From Palsa-504 sp050011155 (lineage in GTDB: Bacteria; Actinomycetota; Actinomycetes; Streptosporangiales; Streptosporangiaceae), in assembly GCA_050011155.1 (NCBI GenBank), contig JBEKJP010000017.1:1-64000 (forward strand): a stretch of DNA of 64,000 nucleotides. The letters run 5' to 3'. Under the pieces are notes generated by a model. The model did not search any database. It had not been told where the DNA came from and worked only from the letters and a program-made list of their open reading frames with translations. Shown piece by piece: positions 38,599 through 47,295 of this stretch. The translations under genes were made by a program, and so were the position numbers. Every line of letters starts with the position of its first letter. The stretch's first letter is position 1.

Positions 38599-40671
38599 AT
38601 GGCCCGCAGCTTGCTCGTCGCGCCGGTCGCCGATCATTCCGCCCTGGCCCGGACGTGCCTGGGGCTGCTGCGGGCGCTGGACCGGCAGGGCGTCAAGGTC
38701 GCCTTCGTCAAACCAGTGGCACAACCCAGCGCCGACGGCGGCCCGGACCGGTCCGCCGAGCTGGTGGCCGCGGTCGCCGCGCTCCGGCCCCCGGAACCGC
38801 TCAGCACCGCCCTCCTGGAGCAGCAGCTCAGCCAGGGCGAGCTGGAGGTCGTGCTGGAAAAGATCGTCGCGGCTTGGGAGCCGGTCTACGACGGGTCCGA
38901 CGTGGTCGTGATCCAGGGCCTCAGCCCGGCGCCCTCAAGGCTGTACGCCAGCTCGCTCAACGAGGCGCTGGCCCGTGCGCTCGACGCCGATGTCGTGCTG
39001 GCCGGCTACTGGCCCGCGAATGGCGACGTGGAGGGACTGGCCGAGCAGTTTGCCATCGCAGCCAGCGGCTACGTGGCCGGCGAGCAGGCGCGGGTGGTCG
39101 GCTGCGTGATCCACGGCCTGCCCGCCGCCGGTGCCGTCGTGGCGGCCGGACTGCGGGCCGCCCTGGCCAGGCGGCAGCTCTCCGTCGTGGCGGCGGTGCC
39201 GCACCGTCCCGGGCTGACGTGGCCCAGGATGCGCGATCTGGTACGCCACCTGCAGCCGCGGATCCTGCATGAGGGCGATATGTCCCGCCGCATCAGGGAG
39301 GTGGCGGTATTCGCCCAGGGGATTCCGGGCGGCATTCGCGCCCTGGACACCGGAAGGCTGGTGGTGGTCCCCGGCGACCGGCACGAGGTGATCATGGCCG
39401 CATACCTGACCGAGCTGAGCGGGACCCACCTGGCCGGCTTGCTGCTGAGCACGGGGACCGCCCCCGATCCCAGGATCAGCAAGCTCACCCGGGCTACCGC
39501 GGCCGTCGGCCTGCCGGTCCTGCTTGTGGACGACGACAGCTACCAGACCGCCATGCGGGTGCGAGATCTCGACCCGGGGCTGCCAGTCGATGACCTGGAA
39601 CGAATCGAGCGGGTGACCGACAACGTGGCTGATGCGCTCGATCCGTCCTGGCTGGAGTCGCTGACGGGCGTGTCCCGGTCGCGGCGGCTGAGCCCGGCGG
39701 CGTTCCGCTATCAGCTGGCCGAGCAGGCCCGGGCCGCTGACGCGCTGGTCGTCCTGCCGGAGGGGACCGAGCCCCGGACCGTCCGGGCCGCGGTCGCGTG
39801 TGCCGAACGCGGCATCGCTCGGTGCCTGCTGCTCGGCGCCCCCGACAAGGTGGCTGCCCAGGCCGCGCAGCTCGGCCTGAACCTGCCCGAGGGCGTCACG
39901 GTGGTCGATCCGCGTGCCGTCGCCGAGCGCTACGTCGCCCCGCTGGTCGAGCTGCGCCGGCACAAAGGCTGGAGCGAGGATGTAGCCCGCGAGCACCTGG
40001 CCGACCCGGTCACGGTCGGCACGATGATGCTCCAGCGGGGCGAGGTCGACGGCCTGGTCTCCGGGGCGGTGCATACCACCGCGAGCACGGTCCGCCCCGC
40101 GCTGCAGATCATCGGGCCCAAGCCGGGCGCCCGCCTGGTCTCCTCGATCATCTTCATGTGCCTGCCCGATGAGGTCGTCGTCTACGGCGACTGCGCCGTC
40201 AACCCGCAGCCGGACGCCGAGGACCTGGCCGACATCGCCATCCAGAGTGCGGCGTCGGCCCGGGTGGTCGGCATCGAGCCGCGGGTGGCGATGATCAGCT
40301 TCAGCACCGGGACCTCAGGGACGGGGGCGGACGTGGACAAGGTGGCCGAGGCCACCCGGATCGTGCGCGAGCGCCAGCCGGATCTGCCCGTCGATGGCCC
40401 GCTGCAGTACGACGCCGCTGCCATCGCCTCGGTCGGGCAGGCCAAACGACCCGGTAGCCCGGTGGCGGGCCGGGCGAGCATTTTCGTCTTCCCCGACCTG
40501 GACACCGGCAACACGACCTACAAGGCCGTGCAGCGCAGCGCGCGGGTTGTCAGCATCGGCCCGATGCTGCAGGGCCTGGCCAAGCCGGTGAACGACCTCA
40601 GCCGCGGCGCCCTGGTCGAGGACATCATCTACACGATCGCGCTGACCGCCATCCAGGCCCGCGCCACGTAA
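38599..40671 (+). CDS. pta: Phosphate acetyltransferase, long form
   Basis: A 690-residue Pta: an N-terminal P-loop-like DRTGG-associated domain (starting SLLVAPVADHSALARTCLG), a central DRTGG domain (~residues 220-330) and the C-terminal PTA_PTB catalytic domain with VSGAVHTTASTVRPALQII and the GNTTYKAVQRSA end motif. It interconverts acetyl-CoA and acetyl phosphate. No acetate kinase gene is in the window, so acetyl phosphate may be used elsewhere. It is cotranscribed with enolase. Confidence 0.93.
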   Translation: MARSLLVAPVADHSALARTCLGLLRALDRQGVKVAFVKPVAQPSADGGPDRSAELVAAVAALRPPEPLSTALLEQQLSQGELEVVLEKIVAAWEPVYDGSDVVVIQGLSPAPSRLYASSLNEALARALDADVVLAGYWPANGDVEGLAEQFAIAASGYVAGEQARVVGCVIHGLPAAGAVVAAGLRAALARRQLSVVAAVPHRPGLTWPRMRDLVRHLQPRILHEGDMSRRIREVAVFAQGIPGGIRALDTGRLVVVPGDRHEVIMAAYLTELSGTHLAGLLLSTGTAPDPRISKLTRATAAVGLPVLLVDDDSYQTAMRVRDLDPGLPVDDLERIERVTDNVADALDPSWLESLTGVSRSRRLSPAAFRYQLAEQARAADALVVLPEGTEPRTVRAAVACAERGIARCLLLGAPDKVAAQAAQLGLNLPEGVTVVDPRAVAERYVAPLVELRRHKGWSEDVAREHLADPVTVGTMMLQRGEVDGLVSGAVHTTASTVRPALQIIGPKPGARLVSSIIFMCLPDEVVVYGDCAVNPQPDAEDLADIAIQSAASARVVGIEPRVAMISFSTGTSGTGADVDKVAEATRIVRERQPDLPVDGPLQYDAAAIASVGQAKRPGSPVAGRASIFVFPDLDTGNTTYKAVQRSARVVSIGPMLQGLAKPVNDLSRGALVEDIIYTIALTAIQARAT

Positions 40672-40694
40672 CTGGCCCGGAGTCCGGCGGCGTC

Positions 40695-41315
40695 TCAGCC
40701 GCGGTGGCCGCTCCAGTGCGGGCCGCTCGCCCGCCATTCGGATTCCCAGGCGCCCAGCCGCCGGCGGTCGAGCGCCTGGCGGACGAACCCGGAGGCGGCC
40801 ATTAGCACCAGCCACGACAGCAGGCACGTGGCCATGACGGCGAGGCAGACGTAGCCGACGATGACGCGGTGGTCCGACGGCGGGTCGGTGACCTCGCCGG
40901 ACGGGTCGGTCCAGGTCCGCACCGTGCTGCCCTTGAGCGCTCCGGCCACGGCCAGGATCTCGCCGGTCCGGGGCGGGTGCCCCGGCGGCTGCCAGCGGGC
41001 CAGCACCCAGGTGATCTGCACCGACGTGTACGGATCCGGCGGCCCGGACGCCGGGGCGTTCTGCAGCAGGACCGCGGTGACGAGATGATCTCCCACCTGC
41101 TCGGCTTGAGCCAGACGCAGCGCCCGGTGGTCGGCCCATCGCCCGACGGCAACCGCACCGGCGGGTACCGCCACCACGAGCGCGATGACCAGGACCAGCC
41201 GCAAGGCGGCCTCGATCCGGTCCGTACCGCGGCGCAGCGGGTTGTGGTCGAAACCGAACCATCGGACCATCCGGACCAGGCGCCTGTCCGGTCTGCCGTT
41301 CGCGCGGTCGCGCAT
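40695..41315 (-). CDS. Rv1733c-like two-helix membrane protein
   Basis: The 206-residue protein opens like Rv1733c: FGFDHNPLRRGTDRIEAALR followed by a membrane segment (LVLVIALVVAVPAGAVAV). An external domain follows (TWTDPSGEVTDPP at its end), then a second membrane segment (VGYVCLAVMATCLLSWLVLM). Rv1733c is a strong DosR-induced antigen of unknown function. The ATG at 41315 fits the GGGAGG site; GTG 41324 is an alternative. Divergent from the arginine permease, with two DevR-like boxes between. Confidence 0.82.
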   Translation of the reverse strand: MRDRANGRPDRRLVRMVRWFGFDHNPLRRGTDRIEAALRLVLVIALVVAVPAGAVAVGRWADHRALRLAQAEQVGDHLVTAVLLQNAPASGPPDPYTSVQITWVLARWQPPGHPPRTGEILAVAGALKGSTVRTWTDPSGEVTDPPSDHRVIVGYVCLAVMATCLLSWLVLMAASGFVRQALDRRRLGAWESEWRASGPHWSGHRG

Positions 41316-41400
41316 GGCATTCACCTCCCGGCGGTGAGTTGGGCTCCAAGCCTGTCGCGCCCGTCCCGGCCCGGGCAGGGTCTACCGGGAACCGGGTATC

Positions 41401-41414
41401 GGGACCTTGTGCCC
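41401..41414. promoter_or_regulatory. Candidate DevR/DosR box
   Basis: GGGACCTTGTGCCC matches 10 of 14 core positions, 86 bases upstream of the minus-strand Rv1733c-like gene. Confidence 0.55.
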
Positions 41415-41505
41415 TATTGGCTCGCCGGGAGGGTGAGAAGGCTGGCGGTAGCCGGGGCCGCAGTACGCGCCGGGCCCGGTCGCGGTCGTCCGCCCCGGAT
41501 GATCA

Positions 41506-41519
41506 AGGACTTAAGCCCC
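41506..41519. promoter_or_regulatory. Strong candidate DevR/DosR box (arginine deiminase operon)
   Basis: AGGACTTAAGCCCC matches 12 of 14 core positions with a self-complementary CTTAAG centre. It lies 95 bases upstream of the permease start and probably drives permease-arcA-arcB. Confidence 0.7.
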
Positions 41520-41613
41520 TGCCAGCCCAGTTCTCCCCGTGGGAATGCTGAGGAGAAATGAGTTGAATAGTCCACTCGGGGTGCCTCATGAGGGCGCCCG
41601 GGAGGAGGCTTCG

Positions 41614-43032
41614 ATGTCTATCCTCATCCATCCGCGGTATCGCGGGCACGATCAGGAACCCGCGCCTAGCCGGGCTCAGAGCAAGGCCCACGCCTTGGGC
41701 CTGACGTCGGCGACCGGCCTGGTCGTCGGGAGCATCGTCGGGACCGGGGTCTTCGCCATGCCGGCCGTGCTGGCCGGAGCGGGGACCAGCTCCATCGCCG
41801 TCCTCGGCGTCATCGCCGTCGGCGCCATGCTGCTGGCCGTGCTTTTCGGCCAGCTGACCCGGCGGATCCCGAAGTCCGACGGCGGGCTCTACGCCTACGC
41901 CCGGCACGAGTTCGGCGACTTCGCCGGCTACCTGACCGGCTGGTGCTACTGGATCCAGGCCTGGGCGGGCAACGCGGCCATCGTCTCGGCCTGGGTGTTC
42001 TACGTCGACGCCCTGTTCGGCATCAAGCCGTCGGGCCTCGGCAACTGGGGCATCGCCTTGACCGGCTTGTGGATCCCGGCCGTGATCAACCTGGCCGGGG
42101 TCAGGCAGATGGCCTGGTTCCAGAACCTGACGGTGATCCTCAAGTTCCTGCCGCTGCTGTTCGTCGGCGTGGTGGGCTGGTTCTTCGTCAGCAAGGCGAA
42201 CTTCGGCCCGTTCAACGCCTCGGGCGGCAGCCTGTACGGCGCGATCGGCATCGCGGCCGGCGTGGCCCTGTTCTCCTTCATCGGGGTCGAGGTCGCGGCG
42301 ATCACCGCCAAGCGGGTGAAGAACCCGCGGGTCAACGTGGGCCGCGCCTCGCTGCTCGGTACGGGTGCCAGCGCCATCCTCTACCTGGTGGTGTCGGCCG
42401 CGGTCATGGGCCTGGTCCGGCACCACGCGCTGGTCGGCAACACGGCGCCGTTCGTGACCGCGTTCGCGACGATCTTCACCCACGGCGCCTGGGCCGGCAA
42501 GCTGGTGGCCGCGCTCGCCGTGACCTCCGGCATCGGCGCGCTTAACGGCTGGACGCTGGTCACCACCGAGGTGGCACGGGCCGCGGCCGAGGACGGCCTG
42601 TTCCCGCGCGCGTTCGCCTGGACCGATCGCAAGGGCACGGCGTGGTTCGGCGTGCTGACGGCGGCGTTCCTGCCTTCCCTGCTGATGCTGTGGAGCTACA
42701 CCACCGCGACCGGGCTGACCGTGTTCACCGACCTGGTGGACCTGACCGTGGTCACCGTCGCCATCCCGTACCTATTCTCGGCCGCCGCGCAGCTGGCCTA
42801 CCTGGTGTCGAAGCGGCGCCGGGTGCAGGGCTGGGCGCTGGCCAGGGACCTGGTCATCGCGGGCGCCGGCGTGCTGTTCTCGATGTGGGTCACGTTCGCG
42901 GCCGGCTACCAGTCGGTGTACCAGGCCCTGATCCTGGTGCTCGCGGGCGTGGTCCTGTACGCCTTCCTCAAGGCGCACCGGGAGGACACCGGCCAGGTCG
43001 CGACCCCGGCTGACAACGGACCGGAGGCCTGA
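41614..43032 (+). CDS. APC-family amino-acid antiporter (arginine/ornithine type)
   Basis: A 472-residue transporter with about 12 hydrophobic helices, starting GLTSATGLVVGSIVGTGVFA, the first-helix motif of the arginine:ornithine (ArcD-like) APC branch. Placed directly before arcA and arcB, it would import arginine and export ornithine without energy cost. The ATG at 41614 follows GGAGGAGG; the frame is open from 41539. It ends two bases before arcA. Confidence 0.88.
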   Translation: MSILIHPRYRGHDQEPAPSRAQSKAHALGLTSATGLVVGSIVGTGVFAMPAVLAGAGTSSIAVLGVIAVGAMLLAVLFGQLTRRIPKSDGGLYAYARHEFGDFAGYLTGWCYWIQAWAGNAAIVSAWVFYVDALFGIKPSGLGNWGIALTGLWIPAVINLAGVRQMAWFQNLTVILKFLPLLFVGVVGWFFVSKANFGPFNASGGSLYGAIGIAAGVALFSFIGVEVAAITAKRVKNPRVNVGRASLLGTGASAILYLVVSAAVMGLVRHHALVGNTAPFVTAFATIFTHGAWAGKLVAALAVTSGIGALNGWTLVTTEVARAAAEDGLFPRAFAWTDRKGTAWFGVLTAAFLPSLLMLWSYTTATGLTVFTDLVDLTVVTVAIPYLFSAAAQLAYLVSKRRRVQGWALARDLVIAGAGVLFSMWVTFAAGYQSVYQALILVLAGVVLYAFLKAHREDTGQVATPADNGPEA

Positions 43033-43033
43033 G

Positions 43034-44254
43034 ATGACCTTCAGCGTCCAGTCCGAGGCGGGCCAGCTCCGCCAGGTCATCGTGCACCGGCCCGGCCTGG
43101 AGCTGTCCCGGCTGACCCCGCGGAACGCGGCCGAGCTGCTCTTCGACGACGTGCTCTGGGCCTCCAAGGCCAAGGAGGAGCACGACGCGTTCGCCGAGGC
43201 GCTCCGCGAGAAGGGCGTGCGGGTCCACTACTTCGGGCAGCTCCTGGGCGAGACCCTCGAGCTGCCCGAAGGCCGGGCCTTCGTCCTGGACCGGCTGTGT
43301 ACGGCGGAGATGCTCGGGCCCAACCTCATCGCGCCGCTGCGCCGGCTGTTCGACGATCTCGACGGGCCGGCGCTGGCCGAGTTCCTGGTCGGCGGCGTGC
43401 TCAAGGCCGACCTGCACCCGGCCGGGGCGCACAGCCTGAAGTGGGACATGCTCCGGGCCGACGACTTCGTGCTGCCGCCGCTGCCCAACCACCTGTTCCC
43501 GCGGGACAACTCCTGCTGGATCTATCAGGGCGTGTCGGTCAACCCGATGGCCAAGCCTGCCCGGCAGCGGGAGTCCCTGCACAGTCGCGCGATCTACCGG
43601 TTCCACCCGATGTTCGCCACCGCGGAGTTCACCCGGTACTACGGCGACGACGACGCGAACCACCAGCCCGCCACGGTCGAGGGCGGCGACGTGCACGTGC
43701 TCGGGCACGGCGCGGTGATGATCGGGATGGGCGAGCGGTCCACCCCGATGGCGGCCGAGCTGCTGGCGGTCGCGCTGTTCCGGGCCGGGCAGGCGAACCG
43801 GGTCATCGCGGTCGAGCTGCCCGCCTCGCGGGCCATGATGCACCTGGACACCGTCATGACCATGATCGACCGCGACACCTTCGTCCAGTATCCCTACCTG
43901 GAGCGGCAGCCCCGTTCCTGGACGCTGACCCCGAACGGGGGCGAGTACACCGTCTCGGTCACCCGCAACCACGACCTGTGGGAGACGGTCGCCGAGGTGC
44001 TCGGGGTGGACAAGGTCACGGTGCTGAGCACCGACGAGGACATCCGGGCGGCCGAACGGGAGCAGTGGGACGACGGCACCAACTATCTCGCCGTGGCCCC
44101 CGGCGTCATCGTCGGCTACGAGCGCAACGTCGCGACCAACACGATGCTGCGCAAGCACGGCATCGAGGTGATCACCATCGCCGGCAGCGAGCTCGGCCGC
44201 GGCCGGGGCGGGCCGCGCTGCATGACCTGCCCGATCGAACGGGATCCGGCCTGA
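43034..44254 (+). CDS. arcA: Arginine deiminase
   Basis: A 406-residue deiminase converting arginine to citrulline and ammonia. Visible are LKWDMLRADDFVLPPLPNHL, the FPRDN motif (usual FTRD, with Asp kept but Thr changed to Pro), FHPMF, VEGGDVHVLG, MHLDTVMTMID (His) and the C-terminal catalytic Cys396 in GGPRCMTCPIERDP. It begins the anaerobic arginine pathway and also raises pH. The next gene is arcB after 12 bases. Confidence 0.95.
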   Translation: MTFSVQSEAGQLRQVIVHRPGLELSRLTPRNAAELLFDDVLWASKAKEEHDAFAEALREKGVRVHYFGQLLGETLELPEGRAFVLDRLCTAEMLGPNLIAPLRRLFDDLDGPALAEFLVGGVLKADLHPAGAHSLKWDMLRADDFVLPPLPNHLFPRDNSCWIYQGVSVNPMAKPARQRESLHSRAIYRFHPMFATAEFTRYYGDDDANHQPATVEGGDVHVLGHGAVMIGMGERSTPMAAELLAVALFRAGQANRVIAVELPASRAMMHLDTVMTMIDRDTFVQYPYLERQPRSWTLTPNGGEYTVSVTRNHDLWETVAEVLGVDKVTVLSTDEDIRAAEREQWDDGTNYLAVAPGVIVGYERNVATNTMLRKHGIEVITIAGSELGRGRGGPRCMTCPIERDPA

Positions 44255-44266
44255 AGGGAGCACGAG

Positions 44267-45289
44267 ATGAACGTGCGAGGACACACCATGAATCTGCAAG
44301 GACGCAACCTGCTCAAGGAGACCGACCTCACCGCCGGCGAATTCCTCGGGCTGGTCGAGCTGGGCCGCCGCCTGCGGCTGCAGAAGCGGATGGGCATGAA
44401 GAACAACCGGCTGGCCGGCCGCAACATCGCGCTCATCTTCGAGAAGACGTCCACCCGGACCCGTTCGGCGTTCGAGGTGGCCGCGCACGACGAGGGTGCC
44501 CACGTGACCTACCTGGGACCGGAGGACTCGCATATCGGCCGCAAGGAGTCGGCGAAGGACACCGCCCGGGTGCTGGGCCGGATGTTCGACGGGATCGAGT
44601 TCCGCGGCTCCGCGCAGGAGACGGTGGAGACGCTCGGCGCCTGGGCCGGGGTCCCGGTCTGGAACGGGCTCACCGACGAGTGGCATCCGACCCAGATGCT
44701 GGCCGACATCCTCACCATGCGAGACAACGTCCGCAAGCCGCTGACCGAGGTCAGCTACTGCTACCTCGGCGACGGGCGCAACAACGTGGCGAACTCGCTG
44801 CTGGTGACCGGGGCGATGCTGGGCATGGACGTGCGGGTCTGCGCGCCTGTCTCGCTGCAGCCGCCGGCCCGGGTGCAGGAGATGGCCGGCAAGCTGGCCG
44901 CCGGCTCGGGCGCCCGGCTGCTAGTGTCCGCGGACGTGCCGGCCGCCGTGGCGGATGCGGACTTCCTGTACACCGACGTCTGGCTGTCCATGGGTGAGCC
45001 GGCCGAGCACTGGGACGAGCGGATCGACCTGCTGCTGCCGTACCAGGTGAACCACGACGTGATCGCGGCCACGCGGAACCCGGCGGTGAAGTTCATGCAC
45101 TGCCTGCCGGCCCTGCACAACCGGGAGACCGGGATCGGGCGGCTGCTGTACGAACGGCGTGGGCTCGAAGCCCTCGAGGTGACCGAGGAGGTCTTCGAAT
45201 CGTCCGCCTCGGTCGTGTTCGACCAGGCCGACAACCGGCTGCACACGATCAAGGCCCTGATGGTGGCCACCGCGGGCAACCTCCGATGA
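44267..45289 (+). CDS. arcB: Ornithine carbamoyltransferase, catabolic context
   Basis: A 340-residue carbamoyltransferase with carbamoyl-phosphate motif STRTR, HPTQ, the ornithine-side DVWLSMGEP loop and FMHCLPALHNRETG. In the deiminase pathway it converts citrulline and phosphate into ornithine and carbamoyl phosphate, which carbamate kinase (arcC) uses to make ATP. No arcC is present here; the next genes are USPs on the other strand. The ATG at 44267 has GGGAGC upstream. Confidence 0.95.
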   Translation: MNVRGHTMNLQGRNLLKETDLTAGEFLGLVELGRRLRLQKRMGMKNNRLAGRNIALIFEKTSTRTRSAFEVAAHDEGAHVTYLGPEDSHIGRKESAKDTARVLGRMFDGIEFRGSAQETVETLGAWAGVPVWNGLTDEWHPTQMLADILTMRDNVRKPLTEVSYCYLGDGRNNVANSLLVTGAMLGMDVRVCAPVSLQPPARVQEMAGKLAAGSGARLLVSADVPAAVADADFLYTDVWLSMGEPAEHWDERIDLLLPYQVNHDVIAATRNPAVKFMHCLPALHNRETGIGRLLYERRGLEALEVTEEVFESSASVVFDQADNRLHTIKALMVATAGNLR

Positions 45290-45324
45290 GGATCGTCGCC
45301 GCGCTCAGCAGGCCGGGACCGCCA

Positions 45325-46161
45325 TCACGATGACGGGACGATGACGACGGGACCGTGCGCGTGGCTCAGCACCGCATGGCGGACAGAGCCGGGACCGGGG
45401 AGGTCGGCATGCCGCGCATGCCGCGCGCGCCGGCCGATCACCATCAGGTCGGCGCGGGCGGACAGGCCCACCAGGACCCGGGCGGCGTGGCCGGGCAGGA
45501 CCTCCTGTCCGGCCGGGACGCCGGGATACTTCTCCTGCCACGTCCGCAGCACTTCCGCCAGTCCGACGCAAGCATCGGCCGGCATCGGCCCGGGCGCCTG
45601 CCAGGCATGAACCGCCAGCAGGCTGGCGTCACGCAGATCGGCCTCCTCGAAGCCGAAGGCGAGCGCGCCGGCGCAGTCGTCTGGATCACCCACGCCCACG
45701 ATGACCTGCCCGTGCGGGGCGGCGGCCTGGCCGCGGACGACCACGACCGGGCAGCCCGCGTGGGCCGCCACATACCGGCTCACCGAGCCCAGCGTCATCG
45801 CCGTGAACGCCCCGATTCCGCGGGAGCCGACGACCAGCATCGAAGCGCTGGACCCGATCCTGGCGATCGTCTGGGCAGGCGGGCCCCCCAGCGGATCGGC
45901 CGCGATCACCAGGCCAGGAGCCCGCCCGGCCGCCCTGGCCGCCGCCGTCTTCAGGGCCTGCTCGCGTTCGGAGCGGATGAGGTCGGCGATGCGGTCGCGG
46001 TCCGGCCGCAGCTGGAGCGGAATGGTCCAGGGCAGCAACGACATGGCGGACACGATCCGCAGTGGCACGGTGCGCAGCAGGGCCTCCGCGGCAGCCCACT
46101 CGACCGCGCGCAGGGACTCCTCAGAACCGTCCGTAGCGGCCACGATGGCCTTGATTGTCAT
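45325..46161 (-). CDS. Tandem universal stress protein (two USP domains)
   Basis: A 278-residue double USP. Domain 1 (~1-145) has IKAIVAATDGSEESLRAVEW and the ATP loop LVVGSRGIGAFTAMTLGSVS; domain 2 (~150-278) has HGQVIVGVGDPDDCAGALAF and a degenerate loop (IGRRARHARHADLPGPGSV). The layout is that of mycobacterial Rv2005c/Rv2623-type USPs of the DosR regulon. The first-domain motif predicts ATP binding. A DevR-like box lies 84 bases upstream. Confidence 0.9.
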   Translation of the reverse strand: MTIKAIVAATDGSEESLRAVEWAAAEALLRTVPLRIVSAMSLLPWTIPLQLRPDRDRIADLIRSEREQALKTAAARAAGRAPGLVIAADPLGGPPAQTIARIGSSASMLVVGSRGIGAFTAMTLGSVSRYVAAHAGCPVVVVRGQAAAPHGQVIVGVGDPDDCAGALAFGFEEADLRDASLLAVHAWQAPGPMPADACVGLAEVLRTWQEKYPGVPAGQEVLPGHAARVLVGLSARADLMVIGRRARHARHADLPGPGSVRHAVLSHAHGPVVIVPSS

Positions 46162-46244
46162 GACTGGCCCTCCTTGCTCGAGTCCGCACCATCATCGTGA
46201 TCTCATGCCGATGCGGGCGGCAGGGCGTTCGGCCCGTAGCTGGG

Positions 46245-46258
46245 CGGACCAAGGTCCT
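46245..46258. promoter_or_regulatory. Candidate DevR/DosR box
   Basis: CGGACCAAGGTCCT is nearly self-complementary and matches 10 of 14 core positions, 84 bases upstream of the USP gene starting at 46161. Confidence 0.6.
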
Positions 46259-46300
46259 GTCCGGCCGGGAGCCCCGGCGGGACAGGACGGAGTTGCTGGT

Positions 46301-47176
46301 TCAGGCGGAGGGCACGATGGCGACGGGGCCGTGCGCGTGGTTCAGTACGGCGTGCCGGACCGAGCCCGGGCCCTGCAGATCGGGATGCCGGTCATGCCGG
46401 CCGATGACCACGAGGTCGGCCCGGGCGGACAGGCCGACCAGCGCCCGGCCCGGGTGACCGTGCACGACATCCTGGCTGACCTGGACGTCGGGGTACTTGG
46501 CCCGCCATTCGTCGAGCAGGGCGGTCAGGTGCCTGCCCGCGTCCGCCGCGGCGGCCTGCTGCTCCGGCGCCGTGAACATCTGTCCGGCCCGGGAGATCTC
46601 GGTCTGCGGTGTGTGCCAGGAATGCAGCGCCAGCACACTAGCCTGGCGCAGGCTCGCCTCCTCGAAGGCGAAGGTGAGCGAGTCGCCGCAGTTATCCAGA
46701 TCGCCGACGCCCACGCCGACGAGGCCATGCGGGCTCGGGGCCTCGTCCCGGACGACCACGACCGGACAGGAGGCGTGGCTGGCGGCGTAGCGGCTGGCCG
46801 AGCCGAGCAGCAGGGCGGTGAAGGCGCCGATGCCACGGGAGCCGACCACCAGCATCAGCGCGCCGGAGCCGCTCGCGACGATCGCCTCGGCAGGCGGCCC
46901 GCTCAGCTGGTCGGTGTCGATCAGCACGCCGTGAGCCGCCTGGGCGGCCCGCTCGGCCGCGGCGGCCAGCGCGCTGTCGCGCGCCTTGACCAAGACGTCG
47001 GTTACCGTGTCGTACTGGCTCGCGCCCGCGCGGGACAGCATCCGGGGCAGCAACACCGCCGCGGCTACGATCCGCAGCGGGGCGCCGCGGAGCGCGGCTT
47101 CCCTGGCGGCCCAGCCGACCGCCCGCAGGGATTCCTCAGAACCATCCGTACCGGCCACGATGGGCTTGGCTGCCAT
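46301..47176 (-). CDS. Tandem universal stress protein (two USP domains)
   Basis: A 291-residue paralogue of the preceding gene. Domain 1 has AKPIVAGTDGSEESLRAVGW and the ATP loop LVVGSRGIGAFTALLLGSAS; domain 2 has GLVGVGVGDLDNCGDSLTF and a shortened loop (GRHDRHPDLQGPGSVRH). The two are probably an old duplication: both C-termini read HAHGPV. Located downstream of the perfect DevR-like box at 47282-47295. Confidence 0.9.
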   Translation of the reverse strand: MAAKPIVAGTDGSEESLRAVGWAAREAALRGAPLRIVAAAVLLPRMLSRAGASQYDTVTDVLVKARDSALAAAAERAAQAAHGVLIDTDQLSGPPAEAIVASGSGALMLVVGSRGIGAFTALLLGSASRYAASHASCPVVVVRDEAPSPHGLVGVGVGDLDNCGDSLTFAFEEASLRQASVLALHSWHTPQTEISRAGQMFTAPEQQAAAADAGRHLTALLDEWRAKYPDVQVSQDVVHGHPGRALVGLSARADLVVIGRHDRHPDLQGPGSVRHAVLNHAHGPVAIVPSA

Positions 47177-47281
47177 TGTGCTCGTCCTCCTCGACGGGCC
47201 CCGATGGGCCTGTAGTTCTACTCACGGTCATCATGACCGCGGCCTGGTCCGCAGCTAGGGTCGTTCCGGCCCGAAGACCCG

Positions 47282-47295
47282 GGGACTAAAGTCCC
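47282..47295. promoter_or_regulatory. Perfect-consensus DevR/DosR box
   Basis: GGGACTAAAGTCCC matches all 14 core positions and is symmetric. It overlaps the stop codon of the upstream CBS-BON gene and lies 106 bases upstream of the tandem USP start at 47176. A further GGGACTT half-site lies at 47305-47311. Confidence 0.85.
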
